DNA of 64,000 nucleotides from Psococerastis gibbosa (GCA_963971405.1 OZ020490.1:5504874-5568873), one strand, 5' to 3'; counted from the first letter of the stretch, positions 43,301-54,483 are shown. Program-made: numbers and translations. The notes: generated from the sequence alone by a model not told the origin.

Positions 43301-46300
43301 TCTTCTGCACACCGCATCGTTGCTGTTGTCAGACAAAAAGTGGTCTGAGTCTAATACTGGCAGGTCTACCTTAAGTATCTTATACAGTCGTTGCTGCTAT
43401 ATTCGTCTTTAATAGATGCTATCTTTGTTTTTGTCTGACAAAGTAGTGGTCTGAGTTTGCCCCGTACGTCATCTACAGTACCTTCTGCCGTCTTAGTTGC
43501 AATATCTTCTGCACACCGCATCGTTGCTGTTGTCAGACGAAAAGTGGTCTGAGTCTAATACTGGCATGTCTATCTTAAGTATCTTATACAGTCGTTGCTG
43601 CTAAATCCGTCTTTAATAGATGCTATCTTTGTTTTTGTCTGACAAAGTAGTGGTCTGAGTTTGCCCCGTACGTCATCTACAGTACCTTCTGCCGTCTTAG
43701 TTGCAATATCTTCTGCACACCGCATCGTTGCTGTTGTCAGACAAAAAGTGGTCTGAGTCTAATACTGGCAGGTCTATCTTAAGTATCTTATACAGTCGTT
43801 GCTGCTATATTCGTCTTTAATAGATGCTATCTTTGTTTTTGTCTGACAAAGTAGGTAGTGGTCTGAGTTTGCCCCGTACGTCATCTACAGTACCTTCTGC
43901 CGTCTTAGTTGCAATATCTTCTGCACACCGCATCGTTGCTGTTGTCAGACAAAAAGTGGTCTGAGTCTAATACTGGCAGGTCTATCTTAAGTATCTTATA
44001 CAGTCGTTGCTGCTATATCCGTCTTTAATAGATGCTATCTTTGTTTTTGTCTGACAAAGTAGTGGTCTGAGTTTGCCCCGTACGTCATCTACAGTACCTT
44101 CTGCCGTTTTAGTTGCAATATCTTCTGTCCACCGTCGTTGCTGTTGCCAAAAAAAAGAGGTCATCTGAGTCTAATACTGGCACGTCTATCTTAAGTATCT
44201 TCTACAGTCGTTGCTGAAATATCCGTCTGATAGACGCTAGGCTATCTTTGTTTTTGTCTGACAAAGTAGTGGTCTGAGTTCGCCCGTACGTCTCTATCTA
44301 CAGTATACGTTCTGCCGTCTTTTTTTTTTTTTTTTTTTTTTTTTTGCGGTATTTTTTTTTTCGTCGACCTAATAGATCTATTGCAACCGCTTTTTCACCT
44401 TATTCCTCGTCTAGAATACCCGATCTCTTTAAAAAGTTACGGGTTAGCTTTACGGGGTCTCGACGTGTGTTCTCTAGCTCCGACCCAGGAAATCCTATGG
44501 TTCTTAGGCGATGTCGTGCTAGAACTTCACATTCTAATATAACATGTTCTGCTGTCTCGTCCTCCATATCACACCACCTGCATAGACGGCTACCATTGTA
44601 GACTTTGATTCTGTGCAGGTGATGTCTCAAGTTGCAGTGACCAGACAGTAGTCCAACTATTTTCCTTATCTCAAACCTACCAAGTAGGCCTAACAGTAGG
44701 TCTTGAGTGAGTTTCTTGGCTGGTAGGATTCCGAGTTTTTTAAGTCCTTGTTCTGGCATACTGTGCCAGTTTTTAATTTTATTTCTTTGTATCCATCTGC
44801 CAATACAGTCGTTGCTGAAATATCCGTCTGATAGACGCTAGGCTATCTTTGTTTTTGTCTGACAAAGTAGTGGTCTGAGTTCGCCCGTACGTTTCTATCT
44901 ACAGTACGTCCTGTCGCCTTAGTTGCAGTATCTTCTACACACCGTCGTTCATGTTGTCAGACAAAACAGTGGTCTGAGTCTACTGGCACGTCTATCAGTA
45001 GTTGCAGCCATATCTGTCTTTTATAGGTGTTTTCGTCTGACAAAGTAGTGGTCTGAATGTGCTCGTACGTCTATATCTACAGTACCTTCTGCTGTCTCAT
45101 TGCAATTTCCTTCTATGTACTGAAACACCATATGTGTTGTTGTCAACTGAAGCAGTGGTCTGAGCTTGCTCGCATGTCTATCTACAGTCTCTTCATACAA
45201 TCGCTGTAGCAATATCCGTCATTATAATTACAGACGCCATCTTTGTTGTTGTCAGACAAAAAAGGGGTCTGAGTGTACTGGCCGGTCTATCTTAAGTATC
45301 TTCTATAACGTTTGTAGCCCTATCCGTTTTTTTATGATAGACGCTATCTGTGTTGTTCTCAGACAAAGAATTGGTGTGAGTTTGCTCGTACGTCTAACCA
45401 CAGTATCTTCTGTCGTCTTAGTTGCAATATCCTTCTATGTAATGACAAACACCATATGTGTTGTTGTCAACTGAAGTCTTTGCGATCTCGAACGTCTATC
45501 TACAGTCTCTTCTACAATAGCGCTATAGCAAAATATCCATCTTTGTAATCAAATATGTTTTCCTTCAATACAGTAAGTCACACCACTAGAACATTGATTA
45601 CCTCAAAATGTGCTTGAGCAGGGAACATACCATGCTAGTTGCATTAATACAATGCTTCCTTTATACTTATGTATAAATTAGATGGGACATATTCTGAGAC
45701 ACGAAGGGCTCCTCAAGAATATCACTGAGGGTATGGTTGAAGACACCAATTCAAGAGGACGACAGAGGAAGGAGTACCTAGAGGATGTCATGAAGGATCT
45801 AGGGCGTGACACCTATAAAGGACTGAAAAGGACCGCACGAAGAGTGGAGGAGAATAATACAACATTCGCTGCAAACCAATCCATAGATTGCAACTCGAAA
45901 AGAATAAATAAGAAATCAATAATATTACTTACTTGGTTCCGCTACGTTTCATGCTGGAGAGACCCTTCATTGTGACATTCGTGAACTTCAGTTTAATATT
46001 GAGAGACTTCCCCTGAGTTTCTCCTATGTCCAACATGGTTATTTGCAATGGGTCGATTGGAAACAATCCCAGGGATGGAACTCCTGAAATTTACAGTTTA
46101 CAGTTTAGCTCCGGGTGGAGTCGACTCACACGGATTGACTCCGTGGTCAGTGGAGTTGACTCCACTACGATTAGGCCCAGCGCATATTGAGCCCAGCATA
46201 CTCGCAGCACACGCCCAAGCAACGCGTGGCATGTTCTATAACTTCTATAATACAGCACGCTATCGAACGAGTTGCCGCACATTCGACCCAGTACACGGCT

Positions 46301-49300
46301 ACCCCAGCCAGTTGCGATCCACGCGTGGGATCGTTTGTGTTTCTCGCACAGATTTCGTGGGCGGGGATACCATTCCTCTGGAACAGCCATCCCCAAACTA
46401 TGGCTGACATCACGAATCCTGGGTAAATACTGTGTTCAATACTCGATCCATCCCATGGTCTGGTTAGTGCATGGGTTGGGTGTGTACTGCGCGGGTGCTG
46501 GGCTTAATATTCACCGGGCCTTAGTCAAGCAGACACCAATATCTCCGACCGGATCTAAGTCACAGTCTCATTGCATGTTCACTGGGCCTGGAATAGTACT
46601 GTATGTCACACCTTAACGTGTGGCATGATGCAAATTCACAAGGCCGTTTTCAGTCCGGTGGAGTTATTCCACTGCCAGTAAAACCAGTCCGGAGCGAGAC
46701 ACCATGAAAGGCCGTTCACACCATAAGATAAGTACCTAAGTAATACTGGACACAGCGGGGTAGCAACATCAATACATTATGTTTGCCCGCTTACGATAGG
46801 TTTTCGAATGGGGTGGTGTTTCATTTGACGCTCCCACGTAAAATAGTAGAAAAAGAGGAAAACCGTTCTTCCAATTAGGGACATGATCTTAATTTCCCCA
46901 CCCGGGGGGTCGGGAGGCCGGAGGGGGGCCCGGGGGTCTCCCCCGGGGAATGTTTTTTAATACATAGGCCTGAAATAGTTTGTCGGCTAAAAAAATTTGA
47001 TTTTGCTGACGATAACTTTATTAAAAAAACAGGAAACAGGGGGACCGGGGTCTCCCCGGGAAATTTTTTAAAATAAATATATCTGAAAATTTGCTGTTTT
47101 GCTAAATTTTGCCGGGGTCCGGACCCAGCTGACCCCCCCCCCCCCCCTCCTTGGCTATGCCACTGACTTGACAGCACAGTCATTTTCCAATGCATGCATT
47201 AAATAATTACTTTTTGATCTATTATTAAGACACGCTAGCGGGGTTAGGGCTATAAAGCTTCCACTTTCTATCAACTATAGAAAGACCTGACCGCCTGCTT
47301 TACATGCCATTCGAAGTATAGCCTGAAATTTCGCAGGAAATATCGCACAAAAGCCAGTAAATAATAGTATATATACAAATAGTAGAAGAAATATTCCTCT
47401 ACATTTTAATACATAGTATGTATACCCGGCATTTACACTATTTACAGTTTTAGAAGATGAGAAAAAATTCAAGGTTAAATTAGGTCCATGCTTAATATAA
47501 CATTCCATATTCGGCTACCTACTATGTTTTTCAGTGTAGCGGGACATTTCTTGACTTTGCCTTCTCTCATTTATGGTTCTATCGATGATTCACATTTCAA
47601 CAGAAATTTGATTTTTACAAGAAATGCTCATAATTTTATTTTGCTAATTAAGCCAATTTTATTTCGTTTTGTAAATTTTATTTTCATTGTTGTTAGTTAT
47701 TTAGCTAAATGTTAGATTATAAGTGTTTTTAGTTTAGTTATAATCAAGGCCGTGCCCAGGTTTTTGTTTCGGAGAGGGTCCAAATTTTTGTAAACGTATT
47801 TTATTAATGAAATTCCATTCTATTCCGTGTACAGCCCTTCTATTTCGGAGGGGGCCCGGACACCTTGGACCCCCCCCCCCTGGGCGCGGCCTTGGTTATA
47901 ATTGTATCGTATTGTGTACAATATAATTTATTCATTCATATCAATTGCTTTTTATTATAAATCTTACCATCCTTTAGTTCTCCAATAACGTCTTCTACCG
48001 CTTTTGCCAAACATTCGTCAAATTTAGGGTCCTTTTTGACGCATCTCGGAAAGCTCGCCGCTGAAACATTAAAATAATATTGCCTAAGGTGCCCATTCCA
48101 CCGACCGGCTAGGGCTATTTACAAAAACAGTGACGTGGTAGCAGACATTCAAGACTTCCATCGATCTCGCATTGCAGAATGCAAATGACATTGACGGAAA
48201 TGTTTGTTTTTCTTTTTATAGAAATCTATTAAAATGTTTGTAATTAACATATTTCATGAAGCCATTTTTTAATTTTAGTTTGTTTGTTTGTGATTTTACT
48301 GTATGATCATTGATCAATTTTAACTATGGCATAGAGGAAAACAAACATTTCATTTGCATTCTGCAATGCGAGATCGGTGGAACGCCACCTAAGTCTTGAA
48401 TGTCTGCTACCACGTCACCGTTTTTGTAAATTGCCCTAGCCGGTCAGTGGAATGGACGCCTTAGTAGGTTTTAAGGGGATCAAGTCGGATCAGATCTGGC
48501 GTCATTTACTGAGAACTTATAAGATGATTGGGCTTGGTTGGTACTCGCTGTGGAAGTATGGTTTCACTTAATATCCAAGTGACGGATTAATAGAAAAATC
48601 CTTCTTCCACAAGGCCGTAGCCAGGATTTTTTTCGTGGGGGGGGGGTTAGAAATTTCTTTGGGTGTTACTTAGTGGTTTTATTTTTCCTTTCAAAATCCG
48701 ATTCTGTCTAGTATCAAGCCATTTCATTTCGGGGGGGGGGGGGGAGGGTTGAACCCCATGAACCCCCCCCCCCCTTGGCTACGGCCTTGTTCTTCCATAG
48801 CCTGTGTCACCCCAACTCAGTCATCCATCTTGTATTGATCAATGACAATGAAGTCAGGTCCGATCTTAACTTGGCTTTAGGAATTTGTTTAAAAAAAAAA
48901 CTGTACCGGTTACTATAATTACTTAAATTCTAATGCCACTAAACCTGGATTAGGTGATTAGCACCAGCAGTCTGATCGAGGCGTTTATAATACCGGGGTT
49001 AAATAAATACCCTAGGATTATAACTGTAAACAAACAAATTTTGAATAGCACTTTCCATTATAAAATTATCTTGTTTACCAGTGGATTAAATAAATACCGG
49101 GGTTAAATAAATACCCTAGGATTATAACTAAACAAACAAATTTTGAATATCACTTTCCATTATAAAATTATCTTGTTTACCAGTGGATTAAATAAATACC
49201 GGTATTATAAACGCCCCGATCAGGCTGCTGACGGCCTTGAATTTGAAGTCCTGTAATGTCCACCATGATGTTCGTTTTGATTTTAATTGACTCGCACCCG

Positions 49301-50566
49301 AATTCGGCGAAGTTTATGGTACGCCTGTTAAATTTGTCTCAGCTTGTCCAAAACCGCTTCTAGGCGGTTTGGGTTGACATTTGAGGACGCGTGCACCAGT
49401 TTACCATTGGGGAAACGTTTGTGCAGAAACTACCAGTGTATCCATAATGTCCAAAAATCCATGGAGCCATTGGCATTGAGCCAATAGAAAGCAGATCTAG
49501 GCATAGTAAATTAATAAAGAATTAAGATAAAAATTAGATTTTCTGTCATGCTCTTTCATGTAGCCTATACACTGTCATTGTGAGCTTCGAAATAGCGTAG
49601 GTGTTGGATGATTTCATTTTAGATGGGTTTTATACCCTACAAACCGACTAAAAAAATGTTTTCTCAAAAATAGCTACGACGATTTCTTTTTTAAATTCAC
49701 ATACAATATTGTAGTTCTTATTAATGTCAGCAAACCCACTAGGTAGCATTCCCCTTTACATTGTAGCTTGGTTCAGGTCGTACAAAATTAGAAAAGGCTC
49801 AATTTTCATTTAAAAAAAAAAAATCGGAACCATATATAATTGTTTTTTTTTTTTTAAATAAATAAATATTGACTTTTTGTTCCATTGCTAAATCAACCTA
49901 GCGGAGTTAGGGCTATAAAGCCCTCTCATACACTCAACTAGGAAGGTCCGGGACCGCCTACTTTATATGTCCTCCGGAGCATGGCCAGAAAATGTAGGAA
50001 ATGTTGGACTTGAACCAACAACCTTTCGGGTGAAAGTCGGAGTCTGTACCACTACTCTACATGGCCTGACCCTTTTTAGGACTTTTTAATGGACCCAAGC
50101 CTACTTATAGTGGCCCATAGGTCCCTTGTCCAATGCCAACGACCCCCATGGATTTCGGACATTATTTGTATTGTTTCCGTATGAATTTTGGCCATTTGCA
50201 AACTGGTATACGTTCTCGTTCACTCGTACTGGTTCTTAATTACCGTACTACTATAGATTAGCAAAATTAAAATAACTTAAACTTACGTAGCTTGTGTGCT
50301 GAAATGGCACTGGCCATTCTGAAAAGGCACAAAATCAAAAAAACAACCCTCTACTTTTTACCTATATGTTATTAACTGTTTTTACTGTTCATGTACTAAT
50401 TAATTGATAAACAGGAGAGTATGTAGGCTACACCTTCACTCGTACTAGTTCTTAATTATCGTACTAGATAAGCAAGAGTTTAAAATTATTTTAACTTACG
50501 CAGTTTGTGTGCTAAAATGGTACCGGCTATTCCCAAAAGACACAAAATTAAAAAATAACCCGCCAT
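40394..50566 (-). CDS. Takeout/JHBP-family secreted protein, gene C (6 exons, 249 aa)
   Basis: Exons: 50500-50566, 47968-48060, 45933-46083, 42099-42235, 40907-41059, 40394-40542. The 750 nt are open and end in TAG; intron phases 1,1,2,1,1 equal those of genes A and B. Signal peptide MAGYFLILCLLGIAGTILA precedes HKL. Exon 2 gives FPRCVKKDPKFDECLAKA with the conserved cysteine pair. Exon 3 has GLFPIDPLQITMLDIG, exon 4 YTADGRVLILPLKGEG, exon 5 KKYMDITHAKVHF and LHFENLFSG, and exon 6 NDNWKDILSDLQPAIEEAL then FSRVPYDQIFL. This is nearer the usual takeout consensus than genes A and B and clearly more diverged from them. Intron 3 holds the 204-bp array, and intron 1 a Harbinger-type MITE 27 bp from exon 2. 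A second, decayed copy of exon 1 lies inside intron 1. Confidence 0.93.
41190..41690 (+). mobile_element. LINE C-terminus interrupted by the SINE
   Basis: HFLRAKLGWCELVENLTCEC and DDGHLLVCPRLGEAVSQTDL lie before the SINE at 41362; DTNDEAIQAAVLRINVF after it. Confidence 0.65.
41362..41617 (+). mobile_element. tRNA-derived SINE with 9-bp target duplication
   Basis: Starts with a tRNA-like head: A box TGGCGTAGAGG and B box GGTTCGAGTCC about 45 bp apart. The family body follows (atgcttcggagggcatgtaa). Flanked by ATCTTTTAG at 41353-41361 and 41618-41626. It sits in a LINE 3' end whose frame resumes after it (DTNDEAIQAAVLRINVF). Inside gene C intron 4. Confidence 0.8.
42428..42640 (+). mobile_element. 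tRNA-derived SINE
   Basis: A box TAGCGTAGTGG and B box GATTCGAGTCC, then the same body (ccatgcttcggagggcatgt, ctccgctaggttggcttagt). Gene C intron 3. Confidence 0.75.
42990..45540. repeat. About 204-bp tandem array in gene C intron 3
   Basis: The segment gtctgacaaagtagtggtct recurs at 43229, 43433, 43637, 43841 (variant), 44049 and 44256, that is 204-208 bp apart, and then in increasingly degraded form to about 45540. Each unit contains two related half-units, with gtctgacaaa and gtcagacaaaaag repeated near 100-bp spacing, so it is a higher-order repeat. A LINE 3' end (about 44317-44805) is inserted in it. Open frames across this block are artefacts of the repeat. Confidence 0.85.
44317..44806 (-). 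mobile_element. LINE 3' end with poly(A), inserted in the 204-bp array
   Basis: The minus ORF shows LLSGHCNLRHHLHRI then CRWCDMEDETAEHVILECE, the zinc-binding C-terminus of Jockey/R1/I-type LINEs. The poly(A) tail appears as T-runs at about 44319-44345. 5'-truncated. Confidence 0.75.
45680..45900 (+). mobile_element. LINE C-terminal fragment, RTE type
   Basis: GHILRHEGLLKNITEGMVE then RGRQRKEYLEDVMKDLG and LKRTARRVEE match the C-terminus of the same LINE class. It lies next to exon 3 of gene C, in intron 3, and is not host coding. Confidence 0.7.
46174..46520. mobile_element. Harbinger-type MITE, GC-rich
   Basis: TTA at 46171-46173 and 46521-46523; imperfect inverted ends starting GGCCCAGCGCATATTGAGCC. 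Higher GC than its surroundings, which yields several long spurious overlapping ORFs. Gene C intron 2. Confidence 0.65.
46770..47172. mobile_element. G/C-run element with hAT-like edge
   Basis: cgataggttttcgaa at the left, shared with 26925, and C-run plus ttggctatgccactg (CAGTGGCATAGCC on the other strand) at the right. Confidence 0.45.
47233..47330 (-). mobile_element. SINE body fragment
   Basis: Diverged inverse copy of the SINE body (gctagcggggttagggctat, acatgccattcgaagtat). Gene C intron 2. Confidence 0.5.
47747..47896. mobile_element. G-run inverted-repeat element (GGCCGTGCCCAGG family)
   Basis: aaggccgtgcccaggttttt and the complement cctgggcgcggccttg enclose ttattaatgaaattc. Gene C intron 2, 70 bp from exon 2's donor side. 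Confidence 0.6.
48088..48460. mobile_element. Harbinger-type MITE near the gene C exon 2 acceptor
   Basis: Arms GGTGCCCATTCCACCGACCG and complement; inner arms as in 11390-11784. Begins 27 bp from the exon 2 boundary (48060/48061). Confidence 0.7.
48626..48787. mobile_element. G-run inverted-repeat element (GGCCGTAGCCAGGA family)
   Basis: AAGGCCGTAGCCAGGATTTT with G-run on one side, C-run with TTGGCTACGGCCTTG on the other; inner tccgattctgtctagtat. Best-preserved copy. Confidence 0.65.
48965..49229. mobile_element. MITE with AGCAG-TGATCG ends and internal duplication
   Basis: Same ends as above, but the centre (ggggttaaataaatacccta ... attatcttgtttaccagtgg) is tandemly duplicated, giving 265 bp. 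Confidence 0.7.
49863..50068 (-). mobile_element. tRNA-derived SINE
   Basis: Inverse of the 42428 copy: body at 49895-50000, the B-box region as ggacttgaaccaacaac, the A-box region as ccactactctacatgg. Gene C intron 1. Confidence 0.75.
50287..50353 (-). pseudogene. Decayed duplicate of gene C exon 1
   Basis: This 67-nt segment aligns end to end with the real exon 1 (50500-50566), keeps the same consensus donor (GTAAGT, shown as acttac at 50281-50286) and still encodes ISAHKL at its 3' end. The position of the start codon reads TAG. An in-frame internal ATG at 50316 would give only a short, non-hydrophobic leader. The surrounding duplicated block (about 50215-50400 against 50440-50585) does not include the TATA/initiator of gene C. 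It looks like a tandem duplication that created a dead alternative first exon. Use as a downstream alternative exon cannot be excluded. Confidence 0.75.
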
Positions 50567-50599
50567 TTTGCCTATATGTTACTAACACAAAAACAAAGA

Positions 50600-50642
50600 C
50601 GCGACTGACTTGTCGCTACCTGTGTTTAACCATTTAAATAGC
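50600..50642 (-). promoter_or_regulatory. Core promoter of gene C
   Basis: The minus strand shows a TATTTAAAT element (50632-50640) about 30 nt before the arthropod initiator consensus TCAGTC (50603-50608), with the gene C ATG about 40 nt further on. Spacing fits a TATA-Inr promoter. The decayed exon copy at 50287-50353 lacks this block. Confidence 0.5.
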
Positions 50643-50754
50643 CAGGATAGCCGTCATTTTTTTGCCGTCAAAGCTGCTATGCGTGCCTTCAATGAGGTGT
50701 CTGATCATCGGCCTATAGCCCTATACCAACCTGTTTTCTCATTGTATAGGTTCC

Positions 50755-50930
50755 AATAACTTCGATGGCAAGGTGGTAGCTTGCTTGTACTTGGGCTGGT
50801 CTCTGCACGCCATGCGATCGGAGACGTGTCGTAACTCAACGCGGCTACTATAACCTACATCCAGAAGCGACTGAAGACGTCAATCGGATGCATGCATTAA
50901 TTGTTTTTTCATTGTTTTCATTCATTATTT
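50755..50930 (+). mobile_element. Second SINE-like family copy
   Basis: Contains gcaaggtggtagcttgcttg and catgcgatcggagacgtgtc. Lies just upstream of the gene C promoter. The B box is poor, so tRNA origin is only suggested. Confidence 0.5.
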
Positions 50931-51027
50931 GCATGCGATTAATGTGAAGACTAATTGGTCTTCCTCTTTAATTTCTAAACTTTACCGCTGTTAAAATGAG
51001 TAAAACCCCACTATTTTACGCCTTTTT

Positions 51028-51435
51028 AGGGAGATTCAGATTATTGAGATGGCGACCAATGTTCGACTTTCGGAAAATTTCTTTACAACTTTACATTTCA
51101 TGACCCCCTGAGCCTAAAACCATCCTCCGTTCAAAAGGTTATATATATATTAATATGTATGTATATCGATTTTAGGAAACACTATAACTTCCGTAAATAT
51201 TATCTCATTTTGATGAAACTTGACACAAAAATTGACCATACAAATATCTTGATCGAGTTCGTTAACCAGCTAGATCCACTATTTGGTTACAAGATGGCGG
51301 CCGATTGAAACCTTATATAATTCATATCTCAGTTAATATCGGTCGCAGGGGAATGAATTAAAATCTGACTGTAGGGTCTAAGCCCGTATTATTATCTACG
51401 ATAATGGTTATCAACACTTTTTAGCGTGACTTAAC
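51028..51435 (+). repeat. AT-rich interspersed repeat (GGGAGATTCA family)
   Basis: agattcag...ttgagatggcgaccaatg and catttcatgaccccctgagc recur at 52165-52395 and inversely at 11940-12235; a partial copy lies at 14015-14080. Confidence 0.6.
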
Positions 51436-52055
51436 TTCAGCGTGAAGTTTCTATCATTTTTTAAAAAAAAATTTTTGCGCAAAAGCAAATCGGTTTTTGG
51501 GAAAGCCAACTGTCCGGTTTCGTTACTCAACTTAACACCTAAAACATGCCTGAAGGTAGAAATCATCGATATAAAAGTTTCGCAGAAATATTCATTATAT
51601 TAATTGTCATTTTTCTTTAAAATTAAGTTATTTTTATTTTTTTTACCCCCAGAAGCAAACTATCAAGGGGTAAGCGACCCCCCGCATTTTATCAACATTA
51701 ATAACGACTAGAATATATGTGAATTTAAAAGAAATCGTTGGAGCCGTTTTTGAGAAATAATTTTTTTTGACGTTTTTTTGGAGTTTTTTGAGAATGAAAC
51801 CCCCCCAAATTGAGTTAGCCCCAAATAAAAAAAATTGTCTCGAGGTATGAGTTTTGTGAACCTACATGCCGAATTTCATCAAAATCGACTGCGTAGTTTG
51901 CCCGGAAATCGATGCACAGACAGACAGAAAGACATTTCGTAAAAACCACTTTTTTGGGTTCCTGGGACCTGAAAACGTGTAAATCCGTTGAAATCTCGGA
52001 ATCGAACATTTCGACCATCACAAAGCTTTCCTTATACTACGTATAAATTGGAAAG
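51436..52055 (-). repeat. 870-bp repeat family, truncated copy
   Basis: Ends ctacgtataaattggaaagc; includes the GACA run and the gtaagcgaccccccgcattt block. Confidence 0.75.
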
Positions 52056-52164
52056 CAATAATTTAATAAGTAAAAGTTCATAGTCGTCATTGTGGTTCGT
52101 AATTTGGAACACAAGAGTGTTTTGTGTGTTGATGTTGTGGTCGGGAAAATAATGCAGTTTTTAT

Positions 52165-52395
52165 TCATTAGGGAGATTCATCTACCTATTGAGATAGCGA
52201 CCAATGTTCGACTTTCGGAAAATTTCTTCACAACTTTTCATTTCATGACCCCCCTGAGCCTAAAACCACCCTCCGTCCAAAATATTATATATATACTAGT
52301 ATAAGCATACTGTATGTATTTATATTCATATATATGTATATCGATTTTAGGAAACACTCGAACTTCCGTAAATATTATTTGATTTTGATGAAACT
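52165..52395 (+). repeat. GGGAGATTCA-family repeat
   Basis: Shorter copy of 51028-51435, lying between two copies of a 110-bp direct repeat (52061-52168 and 52415-52520). Confidence 0.6.
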
Positions 52396-53144
52396 TGGCT
52401 GAAATAATAAGTAAAAGTTTTTAATAAGTAAAAGTTCAGAGTCGTCATTGTGGTTCGAAACATGGAACACAAGAGTGTTTTGTGTGTTGATGTTGTGGTC
52501 GGTAAAATAATGCAGTTTTTATTTATTTTTTATTACACACATAGCGTAGGTAACGTAGAGGAAAAGCAGGGTCTGCGGAATCTCCCTACACCTGATCGGC
52601 CAGAGCCGAAGGGGATTATTTAAACCTTTCTCTCGGGGAAGACGCCCGAGCTTCCCTTTTGCAGTTATTACTATATACATATATGAACGCTTTGTAAAGT
52701 CTCAACTTTTCTGCTGTTGAAATGCGTAGAAGACCCCATTATTTGACGCCTATATTTTCTAACTTTTTCTCCTGGGGAGACCTTCCCCCTCTTTGGGATA
52801 AGAGCAATATGGATAGGTAAACATAGGCCTACTATTCAAAATTGTTCTTGCTTCACCAGGGAGTTTCCGCCTCAAGCTATTGTCAATAGCAAATATATAG
52901 CCTACGCACAATTTGCCCATTTGTCACGATGCCAACAAAATTCGTGTCCCATTAACAGTAAAGCCTTATATAGGCCAAAAGAAATTAGCGAATGATTGTC
53001 AAGGGCAAAATAATTCAACTATCTTGGTCTTTTATAGCGGGAAGCCGAAGTTGAGTAGTTCAGAGTCCGGAATCTCTCCCCCCCCCCAAAAAAAAATATT
53101 TGCAGCGTACACTAGATAGAATGGAATTTTAAATACATTAGAGT

Positions 53145-53275
53145 TACCTCGTCTTCGGTGGCAAGGTGGTCGTGTGCGAGTCTCTACATGCGATCGGAGA
53201 CGTGTCGTGACTCGACACAATTACCTATTAGGTGACTTAGTGAGGCGATTGAAGAGGTTAATTAAATTTTTGTAC
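53145..53275 (+). mobile_element. Second SINE-like family copy
   Basis: Shares ggcaaggtggtcgtgtgcga and catgcgatcggagacgtgtc, with a shortened middle. Confidence 0.5.
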
Positions 53276-53308
53276 CCGATTTAACCTTTTAAAATATATC
53301 TATGCTTT

Positions 53309-53448
53309 GGTGGGGTTTCCACCGACCTCTCATTGCAGAATGCAAATGACATTGACGTGGTAGCAGACATTCAAGACTTATTAATGATATCTGCTACCAC
53401 GTCAATGTCATTTGCATTCTGCAATGAGAGGTCGGTGGAAACCCCGCA
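53309..53448. mobile_element. Harbinger-type foldback MITE, short form
   Basis: Near-perfect palindrome with GGGGTTTCCACCGACCTCTC arms and a short centre. Shares both the inner and outer arm segments of the longer family in a simpler order. Confidence 0.7.
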
Positions 53449-54099
53449 TTAAAAGATAGATAGGGATTTTAATTATACTGAGGGTTACCTCACCTCACCT
53501 CAGGTGACGTCACATGGTCACCCCCCCCCCCCCCACCCCCCGAGAAAATTCTGGCTACGAGGAAAATATAAATATACGACTATGATTAACTTACAAATCA
53601 TATCAGACGATGATGCTGGTGTCAACTATCGAAACAGCTGTCATAATATAAATACATAATAATAAGTGGAATAGCAAAGTTATTTTATTATGTATTTTTA
53701 TTTTTATATGTAATATTATGTCACTTCCACGGTCACTTTCACTTCCAAAAGTCACTGTAGAAACTCTTACATGGATACGACAATGAGACATGACCCCCCC
53801 CCCCCAATTAGTAAATAATAATAATATTATTAATAAAATCTATGCTAAATTCATAAGATACTTACAGTAAAACAAATGAATAAAACTATACTTTTCCACA
53901 CACAAAAAGTACCTTTTAAACTTTCAAACAACTTGTGTGACCCCCCCCCCCTCTTTCAGCATTGGCCCTGGAGACGACAGTCAAGGTCATTCTAGTTGTA
54001 CCCTACACGTTTTTAATAACAGTCATCCATTAGCATAACATTGTATGGGTGAAATAATGAAGACATGGGTTGTTACCTTACCATAAACAGATTACCTAA

Positions 54100-54483
54100 G
54101 GCGCCCATTCCATTGACCGGCTAGGGCTATTTCCAACAACGGTGACGTGGTAGCAGACATTCAAGACTTAGGTAGCGTTTCCACCGACCTCGCATTGCAG
54201 ATTGCAAATGACATTGACGGAAATGTTTGTTTTTCTTTTTATAGAAATCTATTAAAATGTTTGTAATTAACATATCCCATGAAGCCATTTTTTAATTTTA
54301 GTTTGTTTGCTTGTGATTTTACTGTATGATCATTGATCAATTTTAACTATGGCATAGAGGAAAATAAACATTTCCGTCAATTCTGCAATGCGAGGTCGGT
54401 GGAAACGCCACCTAAGTCTTGAATGTCTGCTACCACGTCACCGTTGTTGGAAATAGCCCTAGCCGGTCAATGGAATGGGCACC
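54100..54483. mobile_element. Harbinger-type MITE
   Basis: TAA at both edges (54097-54099, 54484-54486); arms GGCGCCCATTCCATTGACCG and complement. Same family as 48088-48460. Confidence 0.75.

Noticed and set aside
42637..45474. ORFs with repeated ATKTAEGTVDD-like segments
   Set aside because: Translations of the 204-bp array; the period is not a multiple of three, so no repeat protein is possible.
46048..46616. Five overlapping ORFs of 80-119 aa
   Set aside because: They lie in a GC-richer foldback MITE in a gene C intron; mirrored ORFs on both strands and no known motif.
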